Notes under the pieces: model-generated
Databases searched by the model: none
Seen by the model: the letters and a program-made list of their open reading frames with translations, nothing else
What the model was told of the DNA's origin: nothing
Program-made: the position numbers and the translations under genes
Shown: positions 1 to 6,398 of the stretch, in pieces
How the letters are laid out: every line of letters begins with the position of its first letter
How positions within the stretch are numbered: position 1 is the stretch's first letter
Source of the DNA: Lentisphaeria bacterium
GTDB lineage: Bacteria > Verrucomicrobiota > Lentisphaeria > JABSQK01 > UBA12247
Direction of reading: 5' to 3'
DNA: 6,863 nt
Assembly: GCA_003477185.1 (NCBI GenBank)
Contig: DMTJ01000267.1
Location: 268-7,130, forward strand

Positions 1-1
1 C

Positions 2-2566
2 ATCCCCCCGGATCTGGAAGACCGTTGGGCGCAGCTGGCGAACTCGGTGCCAGGCATCTGTCGGAACTTCTGTCTCGATGACGAGCTGGAAAACTGCCGC
101 AACCCCGAACTTTTAGCGCTTTCTTTCATTGATGCCTGCGTAGACCACTTGGTCCGCCATCATTTAGGAATGAGGCCCCCAGCTGCCGCCCCGAAAGGTA
201 AAGGGAAATCTACCCTGCCACGTCAGTGGGTGGCGCAGCTGCGCAAGCCAGTCTTGGCCACGGAGCTGCGTGCCAATAATACGCAGCTCACAGGATTCGC
301 CTCGCAGGTGAACAAGTGGAATGCCGGGATGCGCCCGATGCCGGGGGAAACTGGACTACGCGTTGGGTTTCGCATGATCAGCCCGCAAGAAGCAAACGAG
401 ATTTGGCGCCTAGAGTTTATGCTCTGCTCGATTCGGGACCCGTCTATCCGCGTGGAAGCAGACGAAGTTTGGAGTGGTAAGCCCCAGGAATCAGTCGGCA
501 ACGCCATCCTGCCTGAAGTCATTCTCGGCGGCTTGGGTACTGCCAGTGCGACGTTGCCGGCGCTCAGTCGCGCACTTGCCGATCGCGAGCCAGCTTATCT
601 GGAAATGAGCAAGGCCGAGGCTATGGAGTTCCTCGATGGGACCGTGGCCGCCCTTGAGAAGGAAGGCTTTCCGGTCATCCTACCGCCATGGTTGCGGAGT
701 TCGCAGAAGGCCTTGGGCCTGCGCGTTAAGATTGCGCCACGTTCCGGCATCACCTACGATCGCGAGCACGTCCTCGGGGTCGACCAGCTGGTCTCCTACC
801 ACTGGCAAGTCTCCGTGGGCGATACGATCCTGACCGAGGATGAGTTTCGCCAGCTGGCAGAAAGCAAGTCGGAGATTGTCTACCACGGTGGAAAATGGAT
901 GCGCCTGGATGCCCAAGTGCTGCAGAACACCGTCAAGATCATGGACGAAAACGGCACCAGTGGAGAAGCAACGCTGGCCGGGGCCCTCGAAGCCGGGCTG
1001 GCCATGCCTGCGAAAGGCGGCCTGCCCATTCTCGACATCCAAGTGCAAGGCGACATCGGCCGGCTGTTCAACGAACTCAAGCCAGGGGATGGCTTCGAAA
1101 TTCTGCCCGTACCAGACGGGCTGGTCGGCACGCTCCGTGACTATCAGGTTGTCGGTTTCTCTTGGATGTGGTTTCTACGCCAGCTCGGCTTTGGCGCCTG
1201 TCTGGCAGACGACATGGGCTTGGGAAAAACGATCCAGACCATCACGCTGCTGCTGCGAGATCATGTCCACAATGCCGAGTCTAATGGCACATCACTGGTT
1301 GTCTGCCCGATGTCCGTAGTCGGCAACTGGGAACGAGAATTCCAGCGCTTCTCGCCGAGCCTCCGCGTACGAGTGCACCATGGAACCGACCGCGTCGTCT
1401 ACGATCAGTTTCTCCAGACGCTGGAGGAATCTGATGTGATCATCACGACCTACACGCTGCTCGTCCGCGATCAACTCAGCTTCCTGCGCACCGAATGGCG
1501 CAACATCGTCCTCGACGAAGCCCAGAACATTAAGAATCCCGCCACCAAGCAGACGATCGCGGCGCGCTCACTCAAGGGCGCATTCCGCTTCTGCCTCACC
1601 GGCACGCCGGTTGAGAACCGCTTGACCGAGCTGTGGTCGATCATGGAATTCCTGAATCCGGGCTACCTCGGAGACCTCGGGAACTTTCGTGCGAACTTCG
1701 CACTGCCAATCGAACGCGGCGGCGACCACGAACAATTAGCGCTGCTCCGAAAGATCGTTAAGCCGTTCATCCTGCGCCGCTTGAAGACAGACCGCAACAT
1801 CATCCGCGATCTTCCAGAGAAGCAGGAAATGAAGGTCTACTGTAACCTGACCACCGAGCAGGCTACCTTGTATCAGGAAGTCGTGGACAACATGCTCGAG
1901 AAGCTCGCAGGGCGCGAGGGAATTGCCCGCAAGGGAATCGTACTTGCCACCCTCACCAAGCTCAAGCAGATCACGAACCATCCGCTCCATTTTTCTCAGA
2001 ACGGTAGCGAATTCAGACCCGAGCGTTCAGGCAAGTTCCAGTGCCTGGAAGAGATGCTGGAGGTGGTCCTTCAAGAAGGCGACAAGACCCTGATTTTTAC
2101 CCAGTTCACACAGATGGGCAAGATGATGGAGAAGCGTCTGCAGCAGCACTTCGGCGTAGAGGTCTTTTTCCTCCACGGCGGCACTCCCCAATGGCAGCGC
2201 GATGACATGGTCAACCGCTTCCAACGCGACGGTGGCCCACCGATCTTCATTCTCTCGCTGAAAGCGGGAGGTACCGGCTTGAACCTGACTGCAGCCTCGC
2301 ACGTCTTTCACTTCGACCGCTGGTGGAACCCGGCAGTGGAAGACCAGGCCACAGACCGTGCCTACCGCATCGGCCAGACGCGGAACGTGCAAGTACATAA
2401 GCTGATTAGCATCGGAACTGTCGAAGAAAAGGTCGATCAGATGATCGAGCAGAAGAAGGAATTGGCCACGAATATCATTCCTTCCGGCGAGCAATTGATC
2501 GTGAATTTGAGTACAGAGCAGTTGCGCGATATCTTCTCGCTGTCCTCATCCGCAGTCAGCGAATAA
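2..2566 (+). CDS. SNF2-family DNA-dependent ATPase / helicase-like protein with DUF3670 domain (5' end outside window)
   Basis: The frame is open from position 2, so the gene is cut at its 5' end. The first internal start (GTG at 47) is probably not the real one. Residues below are counted from that GTG. Residues about 205-300 look like the SNF2-associated DUF3670 region (LGVDQLVSYHW, then an acidic EDEFRQL stretch and GGKWMRLD). The bipartite SNF2 ATPase core follows: motif I DDMGLGKT with Walker A Lys394, motif Ia VVCPMSVVGNW, motif II DEAQ at 490-493, motif III LTGTPVENRLTELWS near 517-531, motif IV KTLIFTQF at 680-687, motif V SLKAGGTGLNL at 737-747, and motif VI DQATDRAYRIGQ at 766-777. 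All catalytic motifs are intact, so an active ATP-driven double-stranded DNA translocase is expected. Such proteins act in the cytoplasm on DNA or DNA-protein complexes; true strand unwinding is not typical of the family. The cellular role is unknown. oppA begins 23 nt after the stop. Confidence 0.95.
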   Translation: MPPDLEDRWAQLANSVPGICRNFCLDDELENCRNPELLALSFIDACVDHLVRHHLGMRPPAAAPKGKGKSTLPRQWVAQLRKPVLATELRANNTQLTGFASQVNKWNAGMRPMPGETGLRVGFRMISPQEANEIWRLEFMLCSIRDPSIRVEADEVWSGKPQESVGNAILPEVILGGLGTASATLPALSRALADREPAYLEMSKAEAMEFLDGTVAALEKEGFPVILPPWLRSSQKALGLRVKIAPRSGITYDREHVLGVDQLVSYHWQVSVGDTILTEDEFRQLAESKSEIVYHGGKWMRLDAQVLQNTVKIMDENGTSGEATLAGALEAGLAMPAKGGLPILDIQVQGDIGRLFNELKPGDGFEILPVPDGLVGTLRDYQVVGFSWMWFLRQLGFGACLADDMGLGKTIQTITLLLRDHVHNAESNGTSLVVCPMSVVGNWEREFQRFSPSLRVRVHHGTDRVVYDQFLQTLEESDVIITTYTLLVRDQLSFLRTEWRNIVLDEAQNIKNPATKQTIAARSLKGAFRFCLTGTPVENRLTELWSIMEFLNPGYLGDLGNFRANFALPIERGGDHEQLALLRKIVKPFILRRLKTDRNIIRDLPEKQEMKVYCNLTTEQATLYQEVVDNMLEKLAGREGIARKGIVLATLTKLKQITNHPLHFSQNGSEFRPERSGKFQCLEEMLEVVLQEGDKTLIFTQFTQMGKMMEKRLQQHFGVEVFFLHGGTPQWQRDDMVNRFQRDGGPPIFILSLKAGGTGLNLTAASHVFHFDRWWNPAVEDQATDRAYRIGQTRNVQVHKLISIGTVEEKVDQMIEQKKELATNIIPSGEQLIVNLSTEQLRDIFSLSSSAVSE

Positions 2567-2578
2567 CCAGCCTGCCTC

Positions 2579-2583
2579 GGGAG
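2579..2583 (+). promoter_or_regulatory. Ribosome binding site of oppA
   Basis: GGGAG lies 6 nt before the ATG at 2590, a standard Shine-Dalgarno spacing. It falls in the 23-nt gap after the SNF2 stop and supports the ATG that gives a complete signal peptide. No promoter could be recognised in the gap itself, so oppA is either read from the SNF2 transcript or from a promoter inside the SNF2 gene. Confidence 0.7.
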
Positions 2584-2589
2584 CCTCTC

Positions 2590-4203
2590 ATGCGACAGCT
2601 CGTGATGATCTTGATCATGTTGTGGATTGCGAACTCCGCAGCGGCAGCCGAATTGCCAGCCTGGAAAGCACGCTTGCTTCCAGAAGGCGATGCCTGGAGG
2701 GAGACCGAGCAGCACTTCGTCTTCAACAACGGAACGGAGCCAGAGACACTGGATCCAGCACTCATCACCGGCGTTCCCGAATCACGGATCGTCGATGCGC
2801 TGTTCGAAGGCCTGATCTCGCTGGACCCAGAAACGCTTGAGCCGCGCCCTGGTGTCGCCGCGGCCTGGAGCATCTCCGCTGATCAACTCAGCTACACCTT
2901 CAACCTGCGAGCGAACGCAAAGTGGTCAGACGGCTCGCCCGTGACCAGCCAGGATTTCATGGCCTCCTGGGAGCGCGTCCTCACCCCAACTACCGCTGCA
3001 GCCTACGCCTACCAGCTTTACCCGGTCAAGAACGCCGAGGCCTTTAACCGTGGCGATATTGCGGAGTTCGCTGAAGTCGGTGCCACAGCCCCAGACGCGC
3101 GGACCTTCGTTGTCACGCTGGAACGCCCGTGCCCATACTTCCTGGACTTGGTGGCCTTCCACACCCTGTTTCCAACACCAACGGCCGTAATAAAGCAACA
3201 TGGCGATCGCTGGGTGCGGAAGGACAACATCGTCAACAACGGCCCATTCGTCCTCAGCGAGTGGCTCCCGGAGCAGCGGATCGAGCTGACCGGAAATCCT
3301 CACTACTGGGACCGCAAGCACGTCACTCTCAAGAAGATTACAGTCAGTCCGCAAACCGAGCTCAACGTCGCCTTTAACCTCTTCAAAAAGAAGCAGTTGC
3401 ACTGGCTGCCAGCGCTCCCGTTAGCAAGAATCGAGGAGGCGCAACGCGACCCGGATTACTACGTCATGCCATACCTAGGAGTCTACTTCTACCGATTCAA
3501 CTGCACCAAGCCGCCGTTCAACGACGCCCGCGTGCGTCAAGCCTTTGCCTTGGCGACCAATCGCGAGTTGATCACCTCCCATATTCTCAAGGGCGGCCAA
3601 GAGCCAGCCACCTGGTTCTGCCCCCCCGCAGGCGGCTACAAACACGTAGCCGGGCTCGCCTACGATCCAGAGAAAGCCGTGGCCCTGTTGGCCGAGGCCG
3701 GCTATGGCCAGAACGGCAAACCCTTCCCAGAGGTCGAACTGCTTTACAATACCAGCGAGGGGCACAAGGCCGTGGCAGAGGCCCTATCCCAGCAATGGAA
3801 GAACAACTTGGGCGCGCAGATCTCCCTCCATAACTCCGAGTGGAAGGTGTTTCTAAGCGACATGAATCAGCTAAATTACCAGATCGCGCGCTCAAGCTGG
3901 ATCGGCGACTACAACGATCCAAATACATTCTTCGACATGTGGGTTTCCGACGGCGGCAACAATCGCACCGGCTGGTCCAGCAAGCCCTACGACGAGCTAC
4001 TGCAGCAGGCCGCTAATGAACCAGACAAAGCGACTCGCTTCGCGCTGTTTCAGGATATGGAGCGCATTCTAGTGGAACAGGAGATGCCTATCCTGCCGCT
4101 CTACATCTACGTCAATCAAGGCCTGCTCGCCGAGCAAGTTCTGGGCTGGTACGACAATGTGCGGGACTATCACCCGCTCAAGTACATCTGGCTGGAGCGC
4201 TGA
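2590..4203 (+). CDS. oppA: Periplasmic oligopeptide-binding protein of a peptide ABC transporter (SBP_bac_5 family)
   Basis: The protein has 537 residues, normal for OppA-type (cluster C) binding proteins. Residues 1-20 form a signal peptide with a hydrophobic core and an Ala-rich end before Glu21. There is no lipobox Cys, so a soluble periplasmic protein of a Gram-negative cell is expected. The body matches SBP_bac_5 along its length: YTFNLRANAKWSDGSPVT (102-119), then a DFMASWERVL helix, the NNGPFVLSEW segment, NPHYWD, the PPFNDARVRQAFALA helix, and a C-terminal ARSSWIGDYNDPNTFF block. Asp440 in GDYNDP aligns by eye with the Asp that binds the peptide alpha-amino group in enterobacterial OppA, so peptide rather than nickel or sugar binding is favoured. 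The protein would capture short peptides and deliver them to the OppB-containing permease. The stop codon TGA (4201-4203) lies 1 nt before the oppB start. Exact peptide preference, or a muropeptide role like MppA, cannot be decided from sequence. Confidence 0.93.
   Translation: MRQLVMILIMLWIANSAAAAELPAWKARLLPEGDAWRETEQHFVFNNGTEPETLDPALITGVPESRIVDALFEGLISLDPETLEPRPGVAAAWSISADQLSYTFNLRANAKWSDGSPVTSQDFMASWERVLTPTTAAAYAYQLYPVKNAEAFNRGDIAEFAEVGATAPDARTFVVTLERPCPYFLDLVAFHTLFPTPTAVIKQHGDRWVRKDNIVNNGPFVLSEWLPEQRIELTGNPHYWDRKHVTLKKITVSPQTELNVAFNLFKKKQLHWLPALPLARIEEAQRDPDYYVMPYLGVYFYRFNCTKPPFNDARVRQAFALATNRELITSHILKGGQEPATWFCPPAGGYKHVAGLAYDPEKAVALLAEAGYGQNGKPFPEVELLYNTSEGHKAVAEALSQQWKNNLGAQISLHNSEWKVFLSDMNQLNYQIARSSWIGDYNDPNTFFDMWVSDGGNNRTGWSSKPYDELLQQAANEPDKATRFALFQDMERILVEQEMPILPLYIYVNQGLLAEQVLGWYDNVRDYHPLKYIWLER
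4194..4197 (+). promoter_or_regulatory. Ribosome binding site that decides the oppB start
   Basis: GGAG inside the last codons of oppA lies 7 nt before the GTG at 4205. It favours this GTG over two alternatives in the same frame: the ATG at 4157, deep inside oppA, and the ATG at 4220, which would lose five residues of the usual OppB-like N-terminus. Confidence 0.65.
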
Positions 4204-4204
4204 T

Positions 4205-5146
4205 GTGGCTCGCTATGCCATGGTTCGCTTACTCCAGGCACCGGTCGTGCTGCTGGTCCTCATCACCATCTCGTTCTTTCTGATCCGCTTCGCGCCTGGC
4301 AACCCTTTCTCAGGCGACCGCAATGTCGATCCCCAGGTCATGGCTGCACTTGAAGCAAAGTACCGGCTCGACCGTCCGCTAGCCGTGCAATACGGCTGCT
4401 TTCTTGCGGACCTCGCAAAAGGTGATCTGGGCCCATCGATCAAGCACAAGGGCCATTCGGTCACCGAGATTATTGCTCGTGCTCTCCCCGCCTCGATGTT
4501 GCTCGGCGGCTTGGCACTCTGCCTGGCGCTGGGAATGGGCCTGATTCTGGGAACCATCGCCGCCTTGCACCAAAACTCCGCGCGCGATGTAGGTGCCATG
4601 CTCTTGGCCGTCATCGGGATCAGCCTGCCAACCTTTGTGATTGGCCCGATGCTGCAGATTCTGTTTGCCATGAAGCTCGACTGGCTACCACTGACCGGCT
4701 ATGAGGGCATTCGCGCGCCGGTCTACCTGATTCTACCCGCGCTCACCTTGGCCTTCCCATTCGCAGCCCGCATCGCACGCCTGGCCCGCGCTGGCATGCT
4801 CGAAGTCCTGCAGCAGGATTACATCCGCACAGCCCGCGCCAAGGGCTTGCCCGAGCGCATCGTGATTCTGCGCCATGCTCTGCGTGGTGCCCTGATGCCA
4901 GTAGTCAGCTATCTCGGGCCAGCGATCGCCTCCGTCACCACTGGCTCACTTGTCGTTGAAATGATCTTCGGCATTCCCGGGCTGGGCAGCAAGTTCGTCG
5001 AAAGTGCCCTGAACCGCGACTTCACGCTGGTAATCGGCACCGTCATCGTCTACGGAACCTTCATCGTGATCTGCAACCTCATCGCCGATCTCGCCTACGG
5101 GTTGCTCGACCCACGCGTGCGCTTCCAAGAGGCTGGCAACGCCTGA
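4205..5146 (+). CDS. oppB: Oligopeptide ABC transporter permease OppB/DppB type
   Basis: From the GTG start the protein has 313 residues, the usual OppB/DppB length, and begins MARYAMVRLLQAPVVLL, like other family members (short basic stretch, then the first membrane helix at about 12-29). About six hydrophobic segments follow, near 12-29, 98-121, 130-155, 172-192, 230-256 and 274-301. The cytoplasmic EAA loop that docks onto the ATPase is complete: DYIRTARAKGLP at 205-216, then RHALRGALMP. The ending IFGIPGLG (254-261) and LLDPRVRF (300-307) is also typical. The product forms half of the inner-membrane channel and needs a second permease (OppC) plus ATPases (OppD, OppF or one shared ATPase) to work. 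None of these follows. The gene ends directly at an inverted-repeat element and a convergent rhomboid gene. It is translationally close to oppA (1-nt gap), so the two are almost surely co-expressed. Confidence 0.93.
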   Translation: MARYAMVRLLQAPVVLLVLITISFFLIRFAPGNPFSGDRNVDPQVMAALEAKYRLDRPLAVQYGCFLADLAKGDLGPSIKHKGHSVTEIIARALPASMLLGGLALCLALGMGLILGTIAALHQNSARDVGAMLLAVIGISLPTFVIGPMLQILFAMKLDWLPLTGYEGIRAPVYLILPALTLAFPFAARIARLARAGMLEVLQQDYIRTARAKGLPERIVILRHALRGALMPVVSYLGPAIASVTTGSLVVEMIFGIPGLGSKFVESALNRDFTLVIGTVIVYGTFIVICNLIADLAYGLLDPRVRFQEAGNA

Positions 5147-5293
5147 GCAATATCCAACAGCCAACACGGAATTTCCAATTTCCAAGGGAAGACGCAGGGC
5201 CAACCATCGATGGCACAGGATTGGCGATCGATCCGATGGGAATTGGAGATTCGTAGACTTCGCCTGCCTTCGGCTGTTGGATATTGATCTCAG
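5143..5293. repeat. Nested inverted-repeat element between convergent genes
   Basis: The outer arms are 15 bp and perfect: CAATATCCAACAGCC at 5148-5162 is the reverse complement of 5272-5286. An outer CTGAG at 5143-5147 is mirrored at 5289-5293, offset by 2 nt, so both flanking TGA stop codons lie in these outermost bases. A second pair of arms, 5169-5184 and 5237-5252, has 16 positions: 14 Watson-Crick pairs and two U.G wobbles in the + strand RNA (5173.5248 and 5181.5240). A short inner pair is 5199-5203 with 5221-5225. The two arm sets are separated by 6 nt on the left and 19 nt on the right, so the RNA would have an asymmetric internal loop. There is no ORF inside and no U-tract after either arm, so it is not a canonical intrinsic terminator. 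It could be a MITE-like or REP-like mobile repeat, the empty shell of a larger element, or a structured RNA or 3'-end protector. The structure is certain; the identity is not. Confidence 0.85.
5151..5185 (+). repeat. Degenerate 7-nt tandem repeat (NNNCCAA) in the left half of the inverted-repeat element
   Basis: Five units follow one another without gaps: TATCCAA, CAGCCAA, CACGGAA, TTTCCAA, TTTCCAA. The last two are identical. CCAA occurs at 5154, 5161, 5175 and 5182, exactly in 7-nt phase; the middle unit has GGAA instead. The right half of the element does not keep this phase: its TTGG motifs at 5243 and 5277 are 34 nt apart. Confidence 0.6.
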
Positions 5294-6162
5294 CCTGCCA
5301 TAATCGCCCACGCGCCCCAGGCTACGACATTCAAGCCTAGCACCGCAAGCGCTGCCCAATCCTGCCGCAAGCTATCAAACGCCACTTCTGCGTGCTCAAA
5401 CGCCCGCCCAATCAGGAAACCGCACACAAGGCCGCACAGGTGCGCGCCAATGTCCGTCCGAGCACCACCTGTCCCGAGGATCCCCAGCAATGCTAACAGC
5501 ATGGCCACGATCTGCCCATAGCTCGCTCGCCCACTGGCCTGCCAGGCAGCCACCAGGATTCCGAATCCCGCGAAGACCATGGTCGAAGCTCCAATCGACA
5601 AATGCGTCTGCCACGCGCCATTCCAGGCGTTGGCGATTCCCGCAGACAGGAACAGCATCAGCCAGCCCACGCCGTCTCCTTTTCGTTGGCAGACCCCGCA
5701 GCCAACTACCGCCATGCCGAAAAGGTTTCCGGCTAGATGTGTGGCATCTGCGTGCAGCCACAGCGCCGTCCAGCAGCGATACCACTCGCCTGTCCACACC
5801 GCTTCGCCGCTGTTCCAGGCAGCCCGCAGAGCCACGTCGTGTCCTGCTGAGGCACCCGTCAGGGAGAACATCAGAAGCAGCCCCAATAGCACTGCGACCG
5901 TGCCCGCGCCAGTTGGTAACGCAGGCCCCAAGGGCGGCTCAAACCAGAGGTCTCCCTCCGCCTCAAGAGTCGCAATCTCGGCCTGTGCGCGCGCCGCATC
6001 GCACCCATCAACCAGGATCAGCCACTTCTTGCCGACTCGCGCCGACGAGTAGCTGATTCCCTTTGCCTGCAGCGTCGCAAGCCAGGGCAGCAGCGAAGAC
6101 TCTCTGCCCCACAATCCCAGCCCAGGAGCGCCTTCTTGACTGCTAACCCGTAACTCATTCAT
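5290..6162 (-). CDS. Rhomboid-family intramembrane serine protease with N-terminal soluble domain
   Basis: The protein has 290 residues. Residues 1-80 are soluble and predicted cytoplasmic, comparable in size to the N-terminal domain of GlpG. A first membrane helix lies at about 85-102. The rhomboid hallmarks follow in order: EWYRCWTALWLH (126-137, like the family E-x-W-R...T..H block), the H-x4-H-x3-N motif at His137, His142 and Asn146, the catalytic serine motif GAST with Ser193, and the catalytic histidine in GAHLCG at His241. A final helix lies near 270-288. The Ser193-His241 dyad is intact, so it should cleave membrane-protein substrates within or near the inner membrane. The usual GxSG is GxST here; that variant seems tolerated in some rhomboids, but activity is less certain. 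An in-frame TAG two codons upstream (6166-6168) makes the ATG at 6162 the earliest possible start. It is transcribed towards oppB, and its stop lies in the end of the inverted-repeat element. The substrate is unknown. Confidence 0.92.
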   Translation of the reverse strand: MNELRVSSQEGAPGLGLWGRESSLLPWLATLQAKGISYSSARVGKKWLILVDGCDAARAQAEIATLEAEGDLWFEPPLGPALPTGAGTVAVLLGLLLMFSLTGASAGHDVALRAAWNSGEAVWTGEWYRCWTALWLHADATHLAGNLFGMAVVGCGVCQRKGDGVGWLMLFLSAGIANAWNGAWQTHLSIGASTMVFAGFGILVAAWQASGRASYGQIVAMLLALLGILGTGGARTDIGAHLCGLVCGFLIGRAFEHAEVAFDSLRQDWAALAVLGLNVVAWGAWAIMAG

Positions 6163-6173
6163 CCACTACTGTA

Positions 6174-6180
6174 CTCTTCC
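6174..6180 (-). promoter_or_regulatory. Probable weak ribosome binding site of the rhomboid gene
   Basis: On the minus strand GGAAGAG lies 11 nt before the ATG at 6162. The match and the long spacing make it weaker than the sites of oppA and oppB, which would fit low expression. No convincing -35/-10 pair was found in 6163-6300. Confidence 0.4.
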
Positions 6181-6276
6181 AACCTCTCTCCAGCCTGCGG
6201 CCCCTGCGAGTACGCCCAAGATATCGGCGCCCGATCGCAACGTAAGACGCCTCGAAGTCTCGATTGATCCCATCGC

Positions 6277-6375
6277 CTAGCAGTCTGCCGGACTTAGAGC
6301 ATCGAAGCGAAAAATCGCATCCAAGGCATCTGCGGGAGTGGCTGCGATCATCGCAATCGCGATCATGACGTTCAT
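6277..6375 (-). CDS. Possible 32-residue peptide ORF with signal-like N-terminus (hypothetical or gene remnant)
   Basis: This lies in the 247-nt gap between the esterase and rhomboid genes, which holds no established gene. On the minus strand an AAAGGAG at 6380-6386 precedes the ATG at 6375 by 4 nt. That is tight, but the in-frame Met4 codon at 6366 lies 13 nt from it. The peptide begins MNVMIAIAMIAATPADA, hydrophobic and ending in an Ala-x-Ala-like site, and continues to a single Cys as its last residue before TAG. After this TAG the same frame stays open for 36 more codons (from 6276) to the TAG at 6166-6168. The whole could therefore be a decayed secreted protein with a nonsense mutation, or just chance. 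I do not recognise the sequence. The start is 34 nt after the esterase stop, so it would be co-transcribed with that gene. Confidence 0.3.
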   Translation of the reverse strand: MNVMIAIAMIAATPADALDAIFRFDALSPADC

Positions 6376-6398
6376 CCTTCTCCTTTCCATCGTGCTGT

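Noticed and set aside
2027..2494. Minus-strand open frame of 155 codons inside the SNF2 gene.
   Set aside because: It lies opposite conserved SNF2 motifs IV-VI, shows no recognisable family pattern and has no convincing ribosome site.
2..2566. SNF2 gene as part of an antiphage defence system (for example a DISARM-like locus).
   Set aside because: No methyltransferase, phospholipase D, DUF1998 or other defence partner is visible, and the DUF3670 architecture is widespread outside defence islands. The left flank is not seen, so this stays open but unsupported.
4157..4204. Longer OppB start at the ATG at 4157, adding 16 residues before the GTG.
   Set aside because: The extra stretch is just oppA coding sequence read in another frame and does not resemble OppB N-termini. 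The GTG at 4205 has a well-placed GGAG and gives the normal family length.
5204..5233. Short palindromes CCATCGATGG (5204-5213) and GATCGATC (5226-5233) as protein-binding operators.
   Set aside because: Palindromes this short are expected by chance, and there is no promoter nearby for an operator to control.
5144..5292. Intrinsic bidirectional terminator for the convergent genes.
   Set aside because: The arms are long and far apart, and neither strand has a T-run after the stem. It may influence 3' ends, but it does not fit the standard terminator model.
5490..6056. Long open frames on the + strand opposite the rhomboid gene (up to 188 codons).
   Set aside because: Their translations are rich in Arg, Pro and Ser without any domain pattern. 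The minus-strand frame has clear rhomboid motifs, so these are shadows of GC-rich coding sequence.
6223..6235. Small inverted repeat ATCGG-CGC-CCGAT upstream of the rhomboid gene.
   Set aside because: A 5-bp stem with a 3-nt loop and no T-tract is too weak to call as a terminator or operator.
6344..6366. Direct repeat GCGATCAT (6344-6351 and 6359-6366).
   Set aside because: It is an 8-bp repeat explained by repeated Met-Ile-Ala codons in the possible small ORF, and too short to be meaningful alone.
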